64,000 bases of DNA from Chitinophagaceae bacterium (GCA_016787085.1 JAEUVJ010000069.1:44887-108886); one strand, 5' to 3'. Shown: positions 51,628 through 61,582, counted from the first letter of the stretch. Notes: generated by a model from the letters alone, not told the origin. A program made the numbers and translations.

Positions 51628-53484
51628 TCAGTTCATAGTGCCCAGCATCTCTTTCACCTTCATCACGAGTTCCGTTTTTGTGATGGGCACACCCATCATC
51701 TTATTATACCCTTTGGCATCTACAAAATATACATCGCGGATGATCTTTATCAGCTGGCCGTTATTGATCTCTGGGATCAATACCGTATCAAAGTTCTTAA
51801 TGATATCGCCCAGATTTTTGGGGAATGGGCGAACATAACGAAGATGTGCATGGGCTACCGAATGGCCCTGCGCCAGCAATTCGGCCACGGCTGATTTGAT
51901 GGCCCCGTAGGTAGAACCCCAGCCTAAGACCAGCACTTTTCCTTTTGAAGGGCCATTATCAATTTTCTGTTCGGGAATATAATCGGCGATCTTATCCACT
52001 TTTTCCTGCCTGATCTTTATCATCAACTGGTGGTTCTCCGGCTCATAGTTCACATTACCGGTAATGTTTTGCTTTTCCAGCCCACCAATACGATGTTCCA
52101 GTCCGGGAGTACCGGGCAAAGCCCAGGGGCGGGCTAGTTTTTCATCCCGCAGGTAAGGCAGGAATTTTTCTTCCCCATCACCCAGTTCTGTTTTGAATTT
52201 AACGGGTATTGCCGGCAAATCATCTGCTTTGGGGAATTTCCAGGGCTCAGCGCCGTTGGCAATGTAGCCGTCGCTCAGGAAGATCACAGGGGTCATGTGT
52301 TGTACGGATATCCTTACGGCCTCATATACTGCGTCAAAACAATCAGCAGGAGTAGAAGCAGATACAACCGGCATCGGGCATTCGCCGTTCCTGCCATAAT
52401 AAGCCTGCATCAGGTCTGATTGCTCTGTTTTTGTCGGCAACCCTGTTGAAGGACCACCACGCTGGATATTGATAATGACCAGGGGGATCTCCAGCATCAC
52501 TGCCAGTCCCATCGCCTCCGTTTTCAACGCCATGCCCGGGCCCGAAGTAGTGGTAACACCTAAAGCTCCGCCATAAGCTGCCCCAATGGAAGAAGCAATA
52601 GCTGCTATTTCATCCTCGGCCTGGAATGTTCTTACACCGAAATTCTTATGACGGCTCAACTCATGCAAAATATCCGATGCCGGCGTAATGGGATATGAAC
52701 CAAGGAAAAGGGGTAACCCGCTTTTTTGCGAAGCCGCTATCAACCCATATGCTACCGCCTGGTTTCCCATCATGGAACGATAGGTACCCGGCTGCATCTT
52801 TGCTTTTTCTACTTTATAGGTGGTGGTGAAGGTTTCCGTGGTGTCACCGTAATTATAACCCGCTTGCAGCACTTTCACATTGCTGTCAAATATATCCGGC
52901 TTCTTGCCAAACTTATCCTTCAGGAAGGAGATAGTGTTCTCCATATCACGGCCATACATCCAGTACAGGAAACCCAGTACAAACATATTCTTTGCCCTGT
53001 CCTTTTCCTTCATACCCATCGTGAATTCCTTCAGCGCTTCCCTTGTCATCTTGGTCACGTCCATCCTGATCACTTCATAATTCTCCAGGCTGCCATTTTC
53101 TAAGGGATTTTCTCCTTCCGGGTAGTTGGCTAAACGAAGATTCTTATTATCAAAGCCATCTGTATTGACGATGATCTTACCCCCTTTCTTGATAGCGGTC
53201 AGGTTCGCCTTCAGGGCAGCAGCATTCATGGCCACCAGTACATCACAGGCATCGCCGGGGGTATATACCCTGTCAGACGAAAAACGTAACTGGAAACCGC
53301 TCACCCCGGGCAGTGTGCCTTGCGGCGCCCTGATCTCGGCGGGAAAATCCGGGAAAGTGGAAAGGTCAATACCGAGTAAGGCTGTATTATTAGTAAACTG
53401 TGTACCTGTCAATTGCATGCCATCACCACTGTCTCCGGCAAATTTTATGACAACATCGTTAAGGACTTCCTGCTTGCGGGCCAT
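51628..53484 (-). CDS. korA: 2-oxoglutarate:ferredoxin oxidoreductase, alpha subunit
   Basis: 618 residues from the ATG at 53484. N-terminal gamma-type domain (about 8-190: FAGDSGDGMQLTGTQF, FPAEIRAPQGTLPGVSGFQLRF) fused to the alpha domain (about 220-610: LGSYPITPASDILHEL, TSGPGMALKTEAMGLAVMLEIP, RGGPSTGLPTKTEQSDL). This gamma-alpha fusion is KorA-type. It decarboxylates 2-oxoglutarate (or a related 2-oxoacid) with ferredoxin as acceptor and needs a KorB subunit carrying TPP. No korB is found on either side. The start at 53643 is rejected since a TAAATTTG element lies at 53510-53503. Confidence 0.94.
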   Translation of the reverse strand: MARKQEVLNDVVIKFAGDSGDGMQLTGTQFTNNTALLGIDLSTFPDFPAEIRAPQGTLPGVSGFQLRFSSDRVYTPGDACDVLVAMNAAALKANLTAIKKGGKIIVNTDGFDNKNLRLANYPEGENPLENGSLENYEVIRMDVTKMTREALKEFTMGMKEKDRAKNMFVLGFLYWMYGRDMENTISFLKDKFGKKPDIFDSNVKVLQAGYNYGDTTETFTTTYKVEKAKMQPGTYRSMMGNQAVAYGLIAASQKSGLPLFLGSYPITPASDILHELSRHKNFGVRTFQAEDEIAAIASSIGAAYGGALGVTTTSGPGMALKTEAMGLAVMLEIPLVIINIQRGGPSTGLPTKTEQSDLMQAYYGRNGECPMPVVSASTPADCFDAVYEAVRISVQHMTPVIFLSDGYIANGAEPWKFPKADDLPAIPVKFKTELGDGEEKFLPYLRDEKLARPWALPGTPGLEHRIGGLEKQNITGNVNYEPENHQLMIKIRQEKVDKIADYIPEQKIDNGPSKGKVLVLGWGSTYGAIKSAVAELLAQGHSVAHAHLRYVRPFPKNLGDIIKNFDTVLIPEINNGQLIKIIRDVYFVDAKGYNKMMGVPITKTELVMKVKEMLGTMN

Positions 53485-53502
53485 CGTTAGCTTTTTGAAA
53501 TG

Positions 53503-53510
53503 CAAATTTA
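53503..53510 (-). promoter_or_regulatory. -7 element TAAATTTG before korA
   Basis: A perfect TAnnTTTG match on the minus strand, 18 bp upstream of the ATG at 53484. It supports this start over the longer frame. Confidence 0.45.
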
Positions 53511-53679
53511 AGGATAGTATGCACTGTAATGGCACATGATTTTGGCAAAAAAAGGAAAATAAAGCCCCGGCCGGATATGATCCTCCCGGTATTCTTTTGC
53601 CTTTATTTAACCACGATAATTTGCAAACAGGTGTTGCCGCCATATAATTTCACTACCGAAACAAATCACCACCATTTTT

Positions 53680-54588
53680 ATGTATCACGCAGACCCAGCC
53701 GACGAAGGAGAGCCTTCCAGCGGTTTTTTTTATGCCTTTTCCATTCCCGCTATCCTTACTTCCATCCTGCTCCTGTCATGCCAGGAAAAAAACAAAAAAG
53801 AACTGGTTATCCGGCCGGTTGTAGTAAAGGACACGGCAAAGCCGAAGGAAACAAAACCACCTCCTGTTGCCGCCAAACCCAAAAAGAAAAAGAAGAAGAT
53901 CTACCTGACCTTCGATGACGGGCCCAATAAAGGCACGAAGAATGTATTAGACATTGTTCAGCAGGAAGAAGTGCCTGTTACCTTCTTTATCGTGGGGGAG
54001 CATGTATTTGCCAGTCCCGGTCAAAACCAGGTATGGGACAGCCTTAAGATGGCTGAGAATATAGAGCTATGCAATCATAGTTATACCCACGCCCATAACC
54101 GCTATGATAAATTCTACCAGCAACCCGATTCCGTAGTGAAAGACATAAAAAAGACCCAGCAAGAGTTATTGCCCGAAACCAATATCGTCAGAACACCTGG
54201 CCGGAATACCTGGCGGATAGACAGCCTGCATTTTACGGATATCAAAAAAAGTAAAGCAGCCGTGGATTCATTGCAAAAAGCCGGCTTTATTGTTTTCGGC
54301 TGGGATCTTGAATGGCATTATGACCACAAGACCCTGCAGGTAAAGAGTACGGCAGATGAAATGCTGGCGCAGGTGGACAGCCTCTTCAGTAAGGGCAAAA
54401 CAAAAGTGAAAGACAATCTTGTGATATTAGCCCATGACCAGGTCTACCATAAAAGCAACGACTCGATGCAACTCAGGGATTTTATCCAGAAGCTAAAGAA
54501 AAAAGATAACTATGAACTGGCTTTAGTGAGCAGTTATCCCGGTATCGCAAAAGATATGATAGATTCTGTAAGGGCAGCGCCACAGTAA
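53680..54588 (+). CDS. Polysaccharide deacetylase (NodB domain) lipoprotein
   Basis: 302 residues. Hydrophobic segment ending in the lipobox LLLSC near residue 35, followed by a Lys/Pro-rich spacer. The NodB domain (about 75-295) begins KIYLTFDDGPNKGTKN with the metal/catalytic Asp pair, continues with the metal motif NHSYTHAH near residue 128 and RTPGRNTW near 169. The late motif LVILAHDQVYHK carries the general acid/His region. It would remove acetyl groups from peptidoglycan or another polysaccharide in the envelope. Divergent from korA. Confidence 0.9.
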   Translation: MYHADPADEGEPSSGFFYAFSIPAILTSILLLSCQEKNKKELVIRPVVVKDTAKPKETKPPPVAAKPKKKKKKIYLTFDDGPNKGTKNVLDIVQQEEVPVTFFIVGEHVFASPGQNQVWDSLKMAENIELCNHSYTHAHNRYDKFYQQPDSVVKDIKKTQQELLPETNIVRTPGRNTWRIDSLHFTDIKKSKAAVDSLQKAGFIVFGWDLEWHYDHKTLQVKSTADEMLAQVDSLFSKGKTKVKDNLVILAHDQVYHKSNDSMQLRDFIQKLKKKDNYELALVSSYPGIAKDMIDSVRAAPQ

Positions 54589-54704
54589 TAAAGTGAGTGG
54601 TGAATGGCGCCCTTCGCTCCGATCAGGATGACAAATCAATGGTGAACAGGGAATACATGATGATCCGTGATTACTTCCCCTCACTTCGTTCGGGGTGACA
54701 AAAT

Positions 54705-54745
54705 CCATTGCCTATTCACCATTGTCTATTGTCCATTGCCTATTC
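54705..54745. repeat. Short tandem repeat overlapping the 3' end of the AIM24-family gene
   Basis: Three near-identical 13-bp units (CCATTGCCTATTC, CCATTGTCTATTG, CCATTGCCTATTC) at a period of 14 bp. The last unit supplies the stop codon of the convergent gene at 54740. Upstream, two copies of a GGGTGACAAA-like / GGATGACAAA segment (near 54625 and 54695) add to a repeat-derived spacer. Confidence 0.75.
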
Positions 54746-55543
54746 CCTTCCGTCAAACAAATTTCCTAATCCCCCCAATACACTTCCTTCCTCTTTACGG
54801 TGATACGTACCATAAGCTACGATTCTTCCGGCCAGGCGGCTGATAGGTAATGACTGTATCCATACTCTTCCCGGGCCCTGCAATCGGGCAAAGAATAAAC
54901 CTTCTCCGCCGAACATGAAATTCTTGATACCTCTTACGAACTCAATATCAAAATCCACATTCGGCGTATACGCTACCACACAACCGGTATCCACTTTCAA
55001 TACTTCGCCCGGCACCAATACTTTCTCTACAATATAGCCGCCGGCATGCAGGAATGCCATACCATCGCCTTCCACTTTTTGCATGATGAACCCTTCGCCG
55101 CCGAATATACCCGTGCCCAGCCTTCTCTGCAAATGAATACCAACACTGACCCCTTTGGCTGCACAGAGAAAAGCATCTTTCTGCGCTATGATCATACCAC
55201 CCAGTTCCTGCAGGTCCATCGGGATGACCTTGCCGGTATAAGGCGCTGCAAAACTCACTTTCTTTTTGCCCTGTGCCGCATTGGTAAATGCGGTCATGAA
55301 CAGGCTTTCACCGGTCAGCACCCTTTTGCCGGCGCTCATCAGTTTGCCAAAGAAGCCCCCGCTCTGCTGCTGCGATCCGTCACCGAAGATGGTCTGCATC
55401 TGGATACCGTCCTCCATCATCATCATGGCGCCGCTTTCGGCTATAGCTGTTTCATTGAGGTCCAGCTCTATTTCAACAAACTGCAACTCTTCCCCATAGA
55501 TCTTATAGTCTATTTCATGGTTGGTTCGTGTTGTATAGCTCAT
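54740..55543 (-). CDS. AIM24 / TIGR00266 family protein
   Basis: 267 residues from the ATG at 55543. Beta-rich, Gly-rich and without signal peptide. Typical stretches are IELDLNETAIAESGAMMMMEDGIQMQT near residue 22, GGFFGKLMSAGKRVLTGESLFMTAFTNAAQGKKKVSFAAPYTGKVIPMDL, and FGGEGLFFARLQGPGRVWIQSLPISRLA near the C-terminus. These are the hallmarks of the AIM24 family. Biochemical function is not known. The start at 55681 is rejected: a TAACTTTG -7 element lies at 55568-55561, just upstream of the ATG used. Its last codons run into a tandem repeat. Confidence 0.92.
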   Translation of the reverse strand: MSYTTRTNHEIDYKIYGEELQFVEIELDLNETAIAESGAMMMMEDGIQMQTIFGDGSQQQSGGFFGKLMSAGKRVLTGESLFMTAFTNAAQGKKKVSFAAPYTGKVIPMDLQELGGMIIAQKDAFLCAAKGVSVGIHLQRRLGTGIFGGEGFIMQKVEGDGMAFLHAGGYIVEKVLVPGEVLKVDTGCVVAYTPNVDFDIEFVRGIKNFMFGGEGLFFARLQGPGRVWIQSLPISRLAGRIVAYGTYHRKEEGSVLGGLGNLFDGRE

Positions 55544-55560
55544 AACTGAAAAATTTTTTT

Positions 55561-55568
55561 CAAAGTTA
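55561..55568 (-). promoter_or_regulatory. -7 element TAACTTTG before the AIM24-family gene
   Basis: A perfect TAnnTTTG match on the minus strand, 17 bp before the ATG at 55543; it fixes the start. Confidence 0.45.
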
Positions 55569-55672
55569 GAAAAGACTTGGCCGGCTTGGGCGTCTAATCG
55601 GCAAACTGCGCATTTTACCGGTTGTGCTGATGTATATTCACCAACCATGCTGTAAAACTCAAAATCTCTTTT

Positions 55673-58585
55673 ATGAAACAAAAACTACTGCTGTTTTCCG
55701 GGCTGTTCCTTTTTATGATCCAAACGGCCTCTGCACAAGCCAAACTGGTAGAGAAAGTTACCAGGAAAGGCAATGAAATCGTGATTCCGTACGAGAAGTA
55801 TGTATTACCCAACGGCCTGACCCTGATCGTTCATGAAGATCATAGTGATCCCGTGGTGCATGTGGATGTCACGTATCATGTCGGGTCAGCCAGGGAAGAG
55901 ATCGGCAAATCCGGCTTTGCCCATTTTTTCGAACATATGATGTTCCAGGGCAGCGACCATGTAGGCGATGAACAGCATTTTAAAATTGTGACCGAAGCGG
56001 GTGGTACCTTAAATGGAAGCACCAACCGTGACCGCACCAATTATTATGAGACCGTTCCCAGCAACCAGGTTGAAAAAATGCTATGGCTGGAAGCTGACCG
56101 TATGGGTTTCTTACTGGATGCTGTTACCCAGCAAAAATTTGAAGTACAAAGAGCTACAGTAAAAAATGAAAGAGGGCAGAATTATGACAACCGCCCGTAT
56201 GGGCTCGTTGGCGAAGTTTCAGCAAAGAACCTGTATCCTTACGGCCATCCCTATTCCTGGCTTACGATCGGGTATATCGAAGAACTGAACGCTGTCAATG
56301 TAAATGATCTGAAGAATTTTTTCCTACGGTGGTATGGTCCTAATAACGCTACACTGACCGTTGGCGGCGATGTGGACCCGAAACAGATAGTGAAGCTGGC
56401 AGAAAAATATTTTGGCGCCATTCCAAGAGGGCCTGAAGTAACCCCGGTAAAACTAGCCCCGGTGATACTGGATAAAGACCGGTATGTGAGTTTTGTTGAT
56501 AATTATGCCAGGACGTCTCAATTGCGTATCGTGTTCCCTACTGTTCCGGATTATGACCCTGATGAAGCAGCATTGGCTTGTCTTGCCCAGGTATTAGGAG
56601 GCGGTGGAGGATTTGGCGGCGGGGGTCGCGGCGGCCGTGGAGGTGGGGGCGGTGGCGGAAACCGTAATTCCGTTTTTTACCAGGCCATCATTAAAACACA
56701 AAAAGCGTTGCAGGCCAGTGCTAACAGCCAGTTATCAGAATTAGCCGGTGAGTTTTCTGTTTCTGTTACTCCCTACCCGGGCAAATCTTTGGCAGAAATG
56801 GAACAACTGGTCAATGAAGCCTTTACCGAATTTGAAAAAAGAGGAGTGACCGATGAAGATATTGAGCGATTCAAAAATGAATTTGAAAGCCGTACTATCA
56901 ATGGCCTTTCCGGTGTATCGGGTAAAGTAAGTCAGTTGGCTGCTTTCCAGACATTCACCGGCAATCCAAACATGATCAAAAAGCTGCTGGACAGGTATAG
57001 CAGCCTGACCAAAGAAGATGTAATGCGGGTATACAATAAATATATCAAAGGCAAACCGCATGTAGTTGTAAGCACACTGGCCAAGGGCCAGGAAAACCTG
57101 ATCGCTAAAGCAGATAACTATACCATTGATAAATCAAATTACAAGGCGCCCGATTATGGCTATGCCGGATTGAAATATGCAAAGGCTAAAGATAATTTTG
57201 ACCGGGGTAAATTACCCGGTAACGGACCCAATCCTGTTGTAAAAGTTCCTGCATTCTGGAGAAAGGATATGCCCAATGGTATCAAGATGATCGGCACCGA
57301 GAACACAGAGATACCGACCGTGACTATTTCGATCACTATTCCCGGCGGCCACCTGATGCAGGCCAACGATCTTTCAAAAGTGGGACTGGCCAGTTTGTTT
57401 GCCCGGATGATGAATGAGGATACCAAGAACTATACGGCAGAACAATTCTCCATGGAATTGCAGAAGTTGGCCAGTTCGGTATCTGTAGGCAGCGGAAAAG
57501 ATGAGATCACATTCAATATACAAACGCTTAAAAAGAATCTGGATAAGACATTGGTGCTGCTGGAAGAAAGAATGTTCAATCCCAGATTCCCGGAAGATGC
57601 GTTCAGCCGTATCAAGCGGCAAACACTGGAAGGATTTAAACAAAGCAGATCGCAACCCGCATTGGTTGCCAGTGATGTGATCGCCAAAATAAACTTTGGC
57701 TCCAATAATATTCTCGGCATGAATGAAAGCGGCACCGAAGCCACGGTCAACAACATCAGCCTGGATGATATTCAGAATTATTACAACAACTACCTGACGA
57801 ATAAAGGAATGAAAGTGGTGGTGGTGGGCGATGTAAAAGAAGCCGAGATACTCCCGAGACTTGCCTTTCTCAATAAGCTGCCGAATAAAAAAGTTGAGTT
57901 GCCCAAAGTAGCAGCTACACCCCTGCCTAACGACAGATCACAGGTTTACCTGGTAGATATTCCTAAAGCAGCGCAAACAGAATTCCGTGTAGGATACAAT
58001 ACCGGCTTGCTGTATGATGCCACCGGCGAGTATTATAAAGCAGGGTTGATGAACTATATCCTCGGAGGAGCATTCAACAGCCGTCTTAACCTGAACCTGC
58101 GGGAAGACAAAGGATGGACCTATGGCGCCCGTTCTTCCTTTGGCGCTGATGAATATGATGGTGATTTTATTTTCAGCTCAGGTATCAAAGCAGAAGCCAC
58201 GGACAGCGCTTTATTTGAAGTGGTGAAAGAATTGAAAGAGTATGCCGGTAACGGGGTAACGGAAGAAGAGCTGAGTTTCATGAAGAGCGCCATTGGGCAA
58301 AGAGATGCGCTCCGTTATGAGACAGGTATTCAGAAAGCGGGTTTTATTCGCACCATACTTGACTATAACCTGCCGGCCAACTATACAGCCATCCAGGCAA
58401 AGATCCTCAGGGATATGACCAAGAAGGAAATGGATGCGCTGGCGAAGAAATATGTTCACCCGGACAAGCTCAATATGCTGATGGTGGGCGACAAAGCAAA
58501 GATCCTGGCGGGTCTGCAAAGACTGGGCTATCCCATCACAGAGCTGGATGCAGAAGGCAGACCTGTGGAGAAAAAAGCATTCTGA
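55673..58585 (+). CDS. M16 family zinc metallopeptidase, secreted (copy 1, Gly-rich loop)
   Basis: 970 residues. Signal peptide (MKQKLLLFSGLFLFMIQTASAQ). Two M16 halves in one chain. The N-terminal half holds the inverted zinc motif HFFEH (near residue 84) with the downstream Glu in VKNERGQ. The C-terminal half lacks HxxEH but has the R...Y pair (FNSRLNLNLREDKGWTYGAR near 803), as usual for the partner half. A loop of about 20 residues made of Gly and Arg (about 310-330) is inserted after LAQVLG, absent in the tandem copy. It likely degrades peptides in the periplasm. Confidence 0.93.
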   Translation: MKQKLLLFSGLFLFMIQTASAQAKLVEKVTRKGNEIVIPYEKYVLPNGLTLIVHEDHSDPVVHVDVTYHVGSAREEIGKSGFAHFFEHMMFQGSDHVGDEQHFKIVTEAGGTLNGSTNRDRTNYYETVPSNQVEKMLWLEADRMGFLLDAVTQQKFEVQRATVKNERGQNYDNRPYGLVGEVSAKNLYPYGHPYSWLTIGYIEELNAVNVNDLKNFFLRWYGPNNATLTVGGDVDPKQIVKLAEKYFGAIPRGPEVTPVKLAPVILDKDRYVSFVDNYARTSQLRIVFPTVPDYDPDEAALACLAQVLGGGGGFGGGGRGGRGGGGGGGNRNSVFYQAIIKTQKALQASANSQLSELAGEFSVSVTPYPGKSLAEMEQLVNEAFTEFEKRGVTDEDIERFKNEFESRTINGLSGVSGKVSQLAAFQTFTGNPNMIKKLLDRYSSLTKEDVMRVYNKYIKGKPHVVVSTLAKGQENLIAKADNYTIDKSNYKAPDYGYAGLKYAKAKDNFDRGKLPGNGPNPVVKVPAFWRKDMPNGIKMIGTENTEIPTVTISITIPGGHLMQANDLSKVGLASLFARMMNEDTKNYTAEQFSMELQKLASSVSVGSGKDEITFNIQTLKKNLDKTLVLLEERMFNPRFPEDAFSRIKRQTLEGFKQSRSQPALVASDVIAKINFGSNNILGMNESGTEATVNNISLDDIQNYYNNYLTNKGMKVVVVGDVKEAEILPRLAFLNKLPNKKVELPKVAATPLPNDRSQVYLVDIPKAAQTEFRVGYNTGLLYDATGEYYKAGLMNYILGGAFNSRLNLNLREDKGWTYGARSSFGADEYDGDFIFSSGIKAEATDSALFEVVKELKEYAGNGVTEEELSFMKSAIGQRDALRYETGIQKAGFIRTILDYNLPANYTAIQAKILRDMTKKEMDALAKKYVHPDKLNMLMVGDKAKILAGLQRLGYPITELDAEGRPVEKKAF
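56599..56661 (+). repeat. Glycine/arginine-rich coding repeat within the first M16 peptidase gene
   Basis: GG(N) codon-rich stretch encoding a run of glycines interrupted by Phe and Arg. The equivalent position in the tandem copy reads only GQGN, so the loop has expanded by about 18 residues. Confidence 0.75.
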
Positions 58586-58604
58586 TCCTCTTAATATATT
58601 CAAC

Positions 58605-58637
58605 AAGTCACCTCAATCAACCGGGGTGACTTTTTTA
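58605..58637 (+). terminator. Terminator between the tandem M16 genes
   Basis: Arms AAGTCACC / GGTGACTT followed by a T run. It separates the two peptidase genes into independent transcripts. Confidence 0.8.
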
Positions 58638-58726
58638 TTGAAAGACAAGGATTGTGATTTTGATAAGTGGCGATGGTTTGCACCCCATAATTCCTTATTT
58701 TGCCCAACTTCCAAAAACTATCATAT

Positions 58727-61582
58727 ATGAAACAAAGATCATTTCTGCTGATGGCATTGGCCCTTTGTGCAAGCTACATGGCTGTTGCCCAGGCAAAACT
58801 CGTTGAGAAAGTTACCAAACAGGGTACTGAGCTGGTCATCCCTTATGAGAAATATGTATTCCCCAACGGTCTGACCCTGATCGTTCATGAAGATCACAGC
58901 GACCCGGTGGCACATGTGGATGTGACCTACCATGTTGGATCAGCCAGGGAAGAGATCGGCAAATCCGGCTTTGCCCACTTCTTTGAACACATGATGTTCC
59001 AGGGCAGTGATAACGTGGCTGACGAACAGCACTTCAAGATCGTTACCGAAGCTGGTGGTACGCTGAACGGTACCACCAACGTGGACAGAACCAATTATTT
59101 TGAGACTGCTCCATCCAATCAATTGGAAAAAATGCTGTGGTTAGAAGCTGACCGCATGGGCTTTTTGCTGGACGCAGTGACACAGAAAAAATTTGAAATA
59201 CAAAGGGAAACCGTGAAGAATGAAAGAGGCCAGCGGATTGATAATGTTCCTTACGGTCTGCTCTTTGAACAAATGTCTAAGAACATGTATCCTTATGGCC
59301 ATCCTTATTCCTGGCTGACCATTGGCTATATCGAAGACCTGAACCGGGTGAACGTAGATGACCTGAAGAATTTCTTCCTTCGCTGGTATGGCCCCAACAA
59401 TGCTACTGTAACGGTTGGCGGTGATGTGGACCCGAAACAGGTAGTGAAGCTGGTAGAAAAATATTTCGGATCCGTACCAAGAGGCCCTGAAGTAAAGGAT
59501 ATGCCCCCCATGGTGCCAGAGCTGACCAAACATCGCTTTGCATCCTATACAGACAACTATGCCCGCCTGCCGATGATGGTAAGAAGTTATCCTACTGTTC
59601 AGAACTATCACCCTGATATGCCCGCATTGGCTTGCCTGGCGCAGATTCTTGGACAAGGCAATAACTCGGTTCTTTATCAGCAACTGACCAAAAAGCAACT
59701 TGCCCTGCAGGCTGGTTGCTTCAGCACTCTTTCCGAATTAGCCGGCGGTTTTACTTTCCAGGTGATCCCTTATCCCGGAAAATCACTGGCCAGTATGTAT
59801 TACCTGCTGGACAATGCATTGGATAGCTTTGAAAAAAGAGGCGTGACAGACGATGATATAGCCAAGTTCAAAGGGGGATATGAATCACAACTGATCAACG
59901 GGCTGCAAAGCGTAGCTGGTAAAGTGTCGCAGTTAGCGGCATTTCAGACACTGGCCAAAGGCAACCCGAATATGATCGGCCAATTGCTGAAAATGTACCA
60001 GGCTGTGACCAAAGAAGATGTGATACGGGTATATAACAAATACATCAAGTACAAACATTGTGTAACGGTCAGCGCCTTACCCAAAGGCCAGGACAAAATG
60101 ATCGTTGGGGATGATAATTACAAAATTGACCAAACCGGTTATACTTCTCCTGATTACGGTTATGCCGGCTTGAAATATGAAAAAGCCAAAGACAATTTTG
60201 ACCGCAGCAAAATGCCGCCCAACGGACCAAATCCCGTCGTAAAAGTGCCTGCCTTCTGGAAAAAAGACTGGGCGAATGGTGTGAAGATCATCGGTACGGA
60301 GAATACAGAATTACCTACCGTCACTTTAGCGATCAAAATACCGGGCGGGCATTTGCTGAATGCCAAAGATCTTTCCAAAGCAGGTCTCGCTTCGTTCTTC
60401 ACTGATATGATGAACGATGATACCAAAAAATATACAGCGGAAGAAATGAGCCGTGAACTGCAGAAACTTGGAAGTTCCGTCAATGTGTTCAGCGGTATGG
60501 ATGATATTACTTTCCAGGTACAAAGCCAGAAAAAGAACCTGGATGCAACCCTGGCCCTGCTGCAAGAAAGAATGTTCAATCCCAAATTCACCCAATCCGC
60601 TTTTGACCGTTTCAAAAAACAAAACCTCGAAAGCTTTAAAGTAGCCAAAACCCAGCCTGCTGCTGTTGCAGATGATGTATATGGAAAGGTGAACTATGGA
60701 CGCAATCACATCCTCGGTGTCTCTGGCGATGGCAACGAAGAAACGATCGGCGCTATGACACTGGCCGATATCCAATACTACTACGACAATTATATGACCT
60801 CGCAGGGAACTGAAGTAGTGGTAGTGGGCGACATCAAAGAAGAGGAAATACTGCCCAAACTTTCTTTCCTGAACAATTTACCCGATAAAAAAGTAGAGAT
60901 ACCGGCCATAGCTGCTGCACCTAAAGTAGAAAAGACAAAGATCTTTTTGGTAGATGTTCCCAAGTCAGCACAAACAGAGTTCCGCGTGGGCTATGTTACC
61001 GGTTTGAAATACGATGCTACCGGCGAATACTTCAAAGCCGGCCTGATGAACTATGCATTAGGCGGAGCTTTCAACAGCCGTCTGAACCTGAACCTGCGTG
61101 AAGACAAAGGCTGGACCTATGGTGCCCGCAGCGCTTTCTCCGGAGGCAAGCAAACCGGCGACTATGAATTCAGTTCCGGTATCAGGGGCAATGCCACCGA
61201 CAGCGCTATGATAGAAGTGATCAGGGAAATGAAAGAGTATGCTGAAAAAGGCATCACCGATGAAGAACTCAGTTTCATGAAGAGTGCCATCGGCCAAAGA
61301 GATGCACTCCGGTATGAAACAGGTTTTCAGAAAGCCGGTTTCATTGGCAACATCCTTGAGTATAACTTGCCCGGCGACTATGTTGACCAGCAAAATAAGA
61401 TCATCGCCGGTATGACCAAAGCTGATATTGACGCCCTTGCCAAAAAATGGATCACTACCGAAAAGATGAATATACTGGTAGTGGGTGATAAAGCTAAAAT
61501 ATTACCCGGCCTTCAGAAATTAGGTTATGAAATAGTCGAGCTCGATAATGATGGCAAACCTGCAGAGAAGAAAGCATTCTGA
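58727..61582 (+). CDS. M16 family zinc metallopeptidase, secreted (copy 2)
   Basis: 951 residues from the ATG at 58727 (MKQRSFLLMALALCASYMAVAQ, a signal peptide). Same layout as the preceding gene: HFFEH zinc motif near residue 83, VKNERGQ with the third ligand, inactive C-terminal half with FNSRLNLNLREDKGWTYGAR. The two proteins are very similar throughout, a clear tandem duplication, and share the same C-terminal ending (EKKAF). Periplasmic peptidase, probably with partly redundant function. A TTTG...TTATTTTG promoter-like pair lies at 58677-58702. Confidence 0.93.
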   Translation: MKQRSFLLMALALCASYMAVAQAKLVEKVTKQGTELVIPYEKYVFPNGLTLIVHEDHSDPVAHVDVTYHVGSAREEIGKSGFAHFFEHMMFQGSDNVADEQHFKIVTEAGGTLNGTTNVDRTNYFETAPSNQLEKMLWLEADRMGFLLDAVTQKKFEIQRETVKNERGQRIDNVPYGLLFEQMSKNMYPYGHPYSWLTIGYIEDLNRVNVDDLKNFFLRWYGPNNATVTVGGDVDPKQVVKLVEKYFGSVPRGPEVKDMPPMVPELTKHRFASYTDNYARLPMMVRSYPTVQNYHPDMPALACLAQILGQGNNSVLYQQLTKKQLALQAGCFSTLSELAGGFTFQVIPYPGKSLASMYYLLDNALDSFEKRGVTDDDIAKFKGGYESQLINGLQSVAGKVSQLAAFQTLAKGNPNMIGQLLKMYQAVTKEDVIRVYNKYIKYKHCVTVSALPKGQDKMIVGDDNYKIDQTGYTSPDYGYAGLKYEKAKDNFDRSKMPPNGPNPVVKVPAFWKKDWANGVKIIGTENTELPTVTLAIKIPGGHLLNAKDLSKAGLASFFTDMMNDDTKKYTAEEMSRELQKLGSSVNVFSGMDDITFQVQSQKKNLDATLALLQERMFNPKFTQSAFDRFKKQNLESFKVAKTQPAAVADDVYGKVNYGRNHILGVSGDGNEETIGAMTLADIQYYYDNYMTSQGTEVVVVGDIKEEEILPKLSFLNNLPDKKVEIPAIAAAPKVEKTKIFLVDVPKSAQTEFRVGYVTGLKYDATGEYFKAGLMNYALGGAFNSRLNLNLREDKGWTYGARSAFSGGKQTGDYEFSSGIRGNATDSAMIEVIREMKEYAEKGITDEELSFMKSAIGQRDALRYETGFQKAGFIGNILEYNLPGDYVDQQNKIIAGMTKADIDALAKKWITTEKMNILVVGDKAKILPGLQKLGYEIVELDNDGKPAEKKAF

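Noticed and set aside
59141..59698. Minus-strand frame of 185 codons within the second M16 peptidase gene
   Set aside because: Opposite strand of a conserved peptidase; no recognisable feature.
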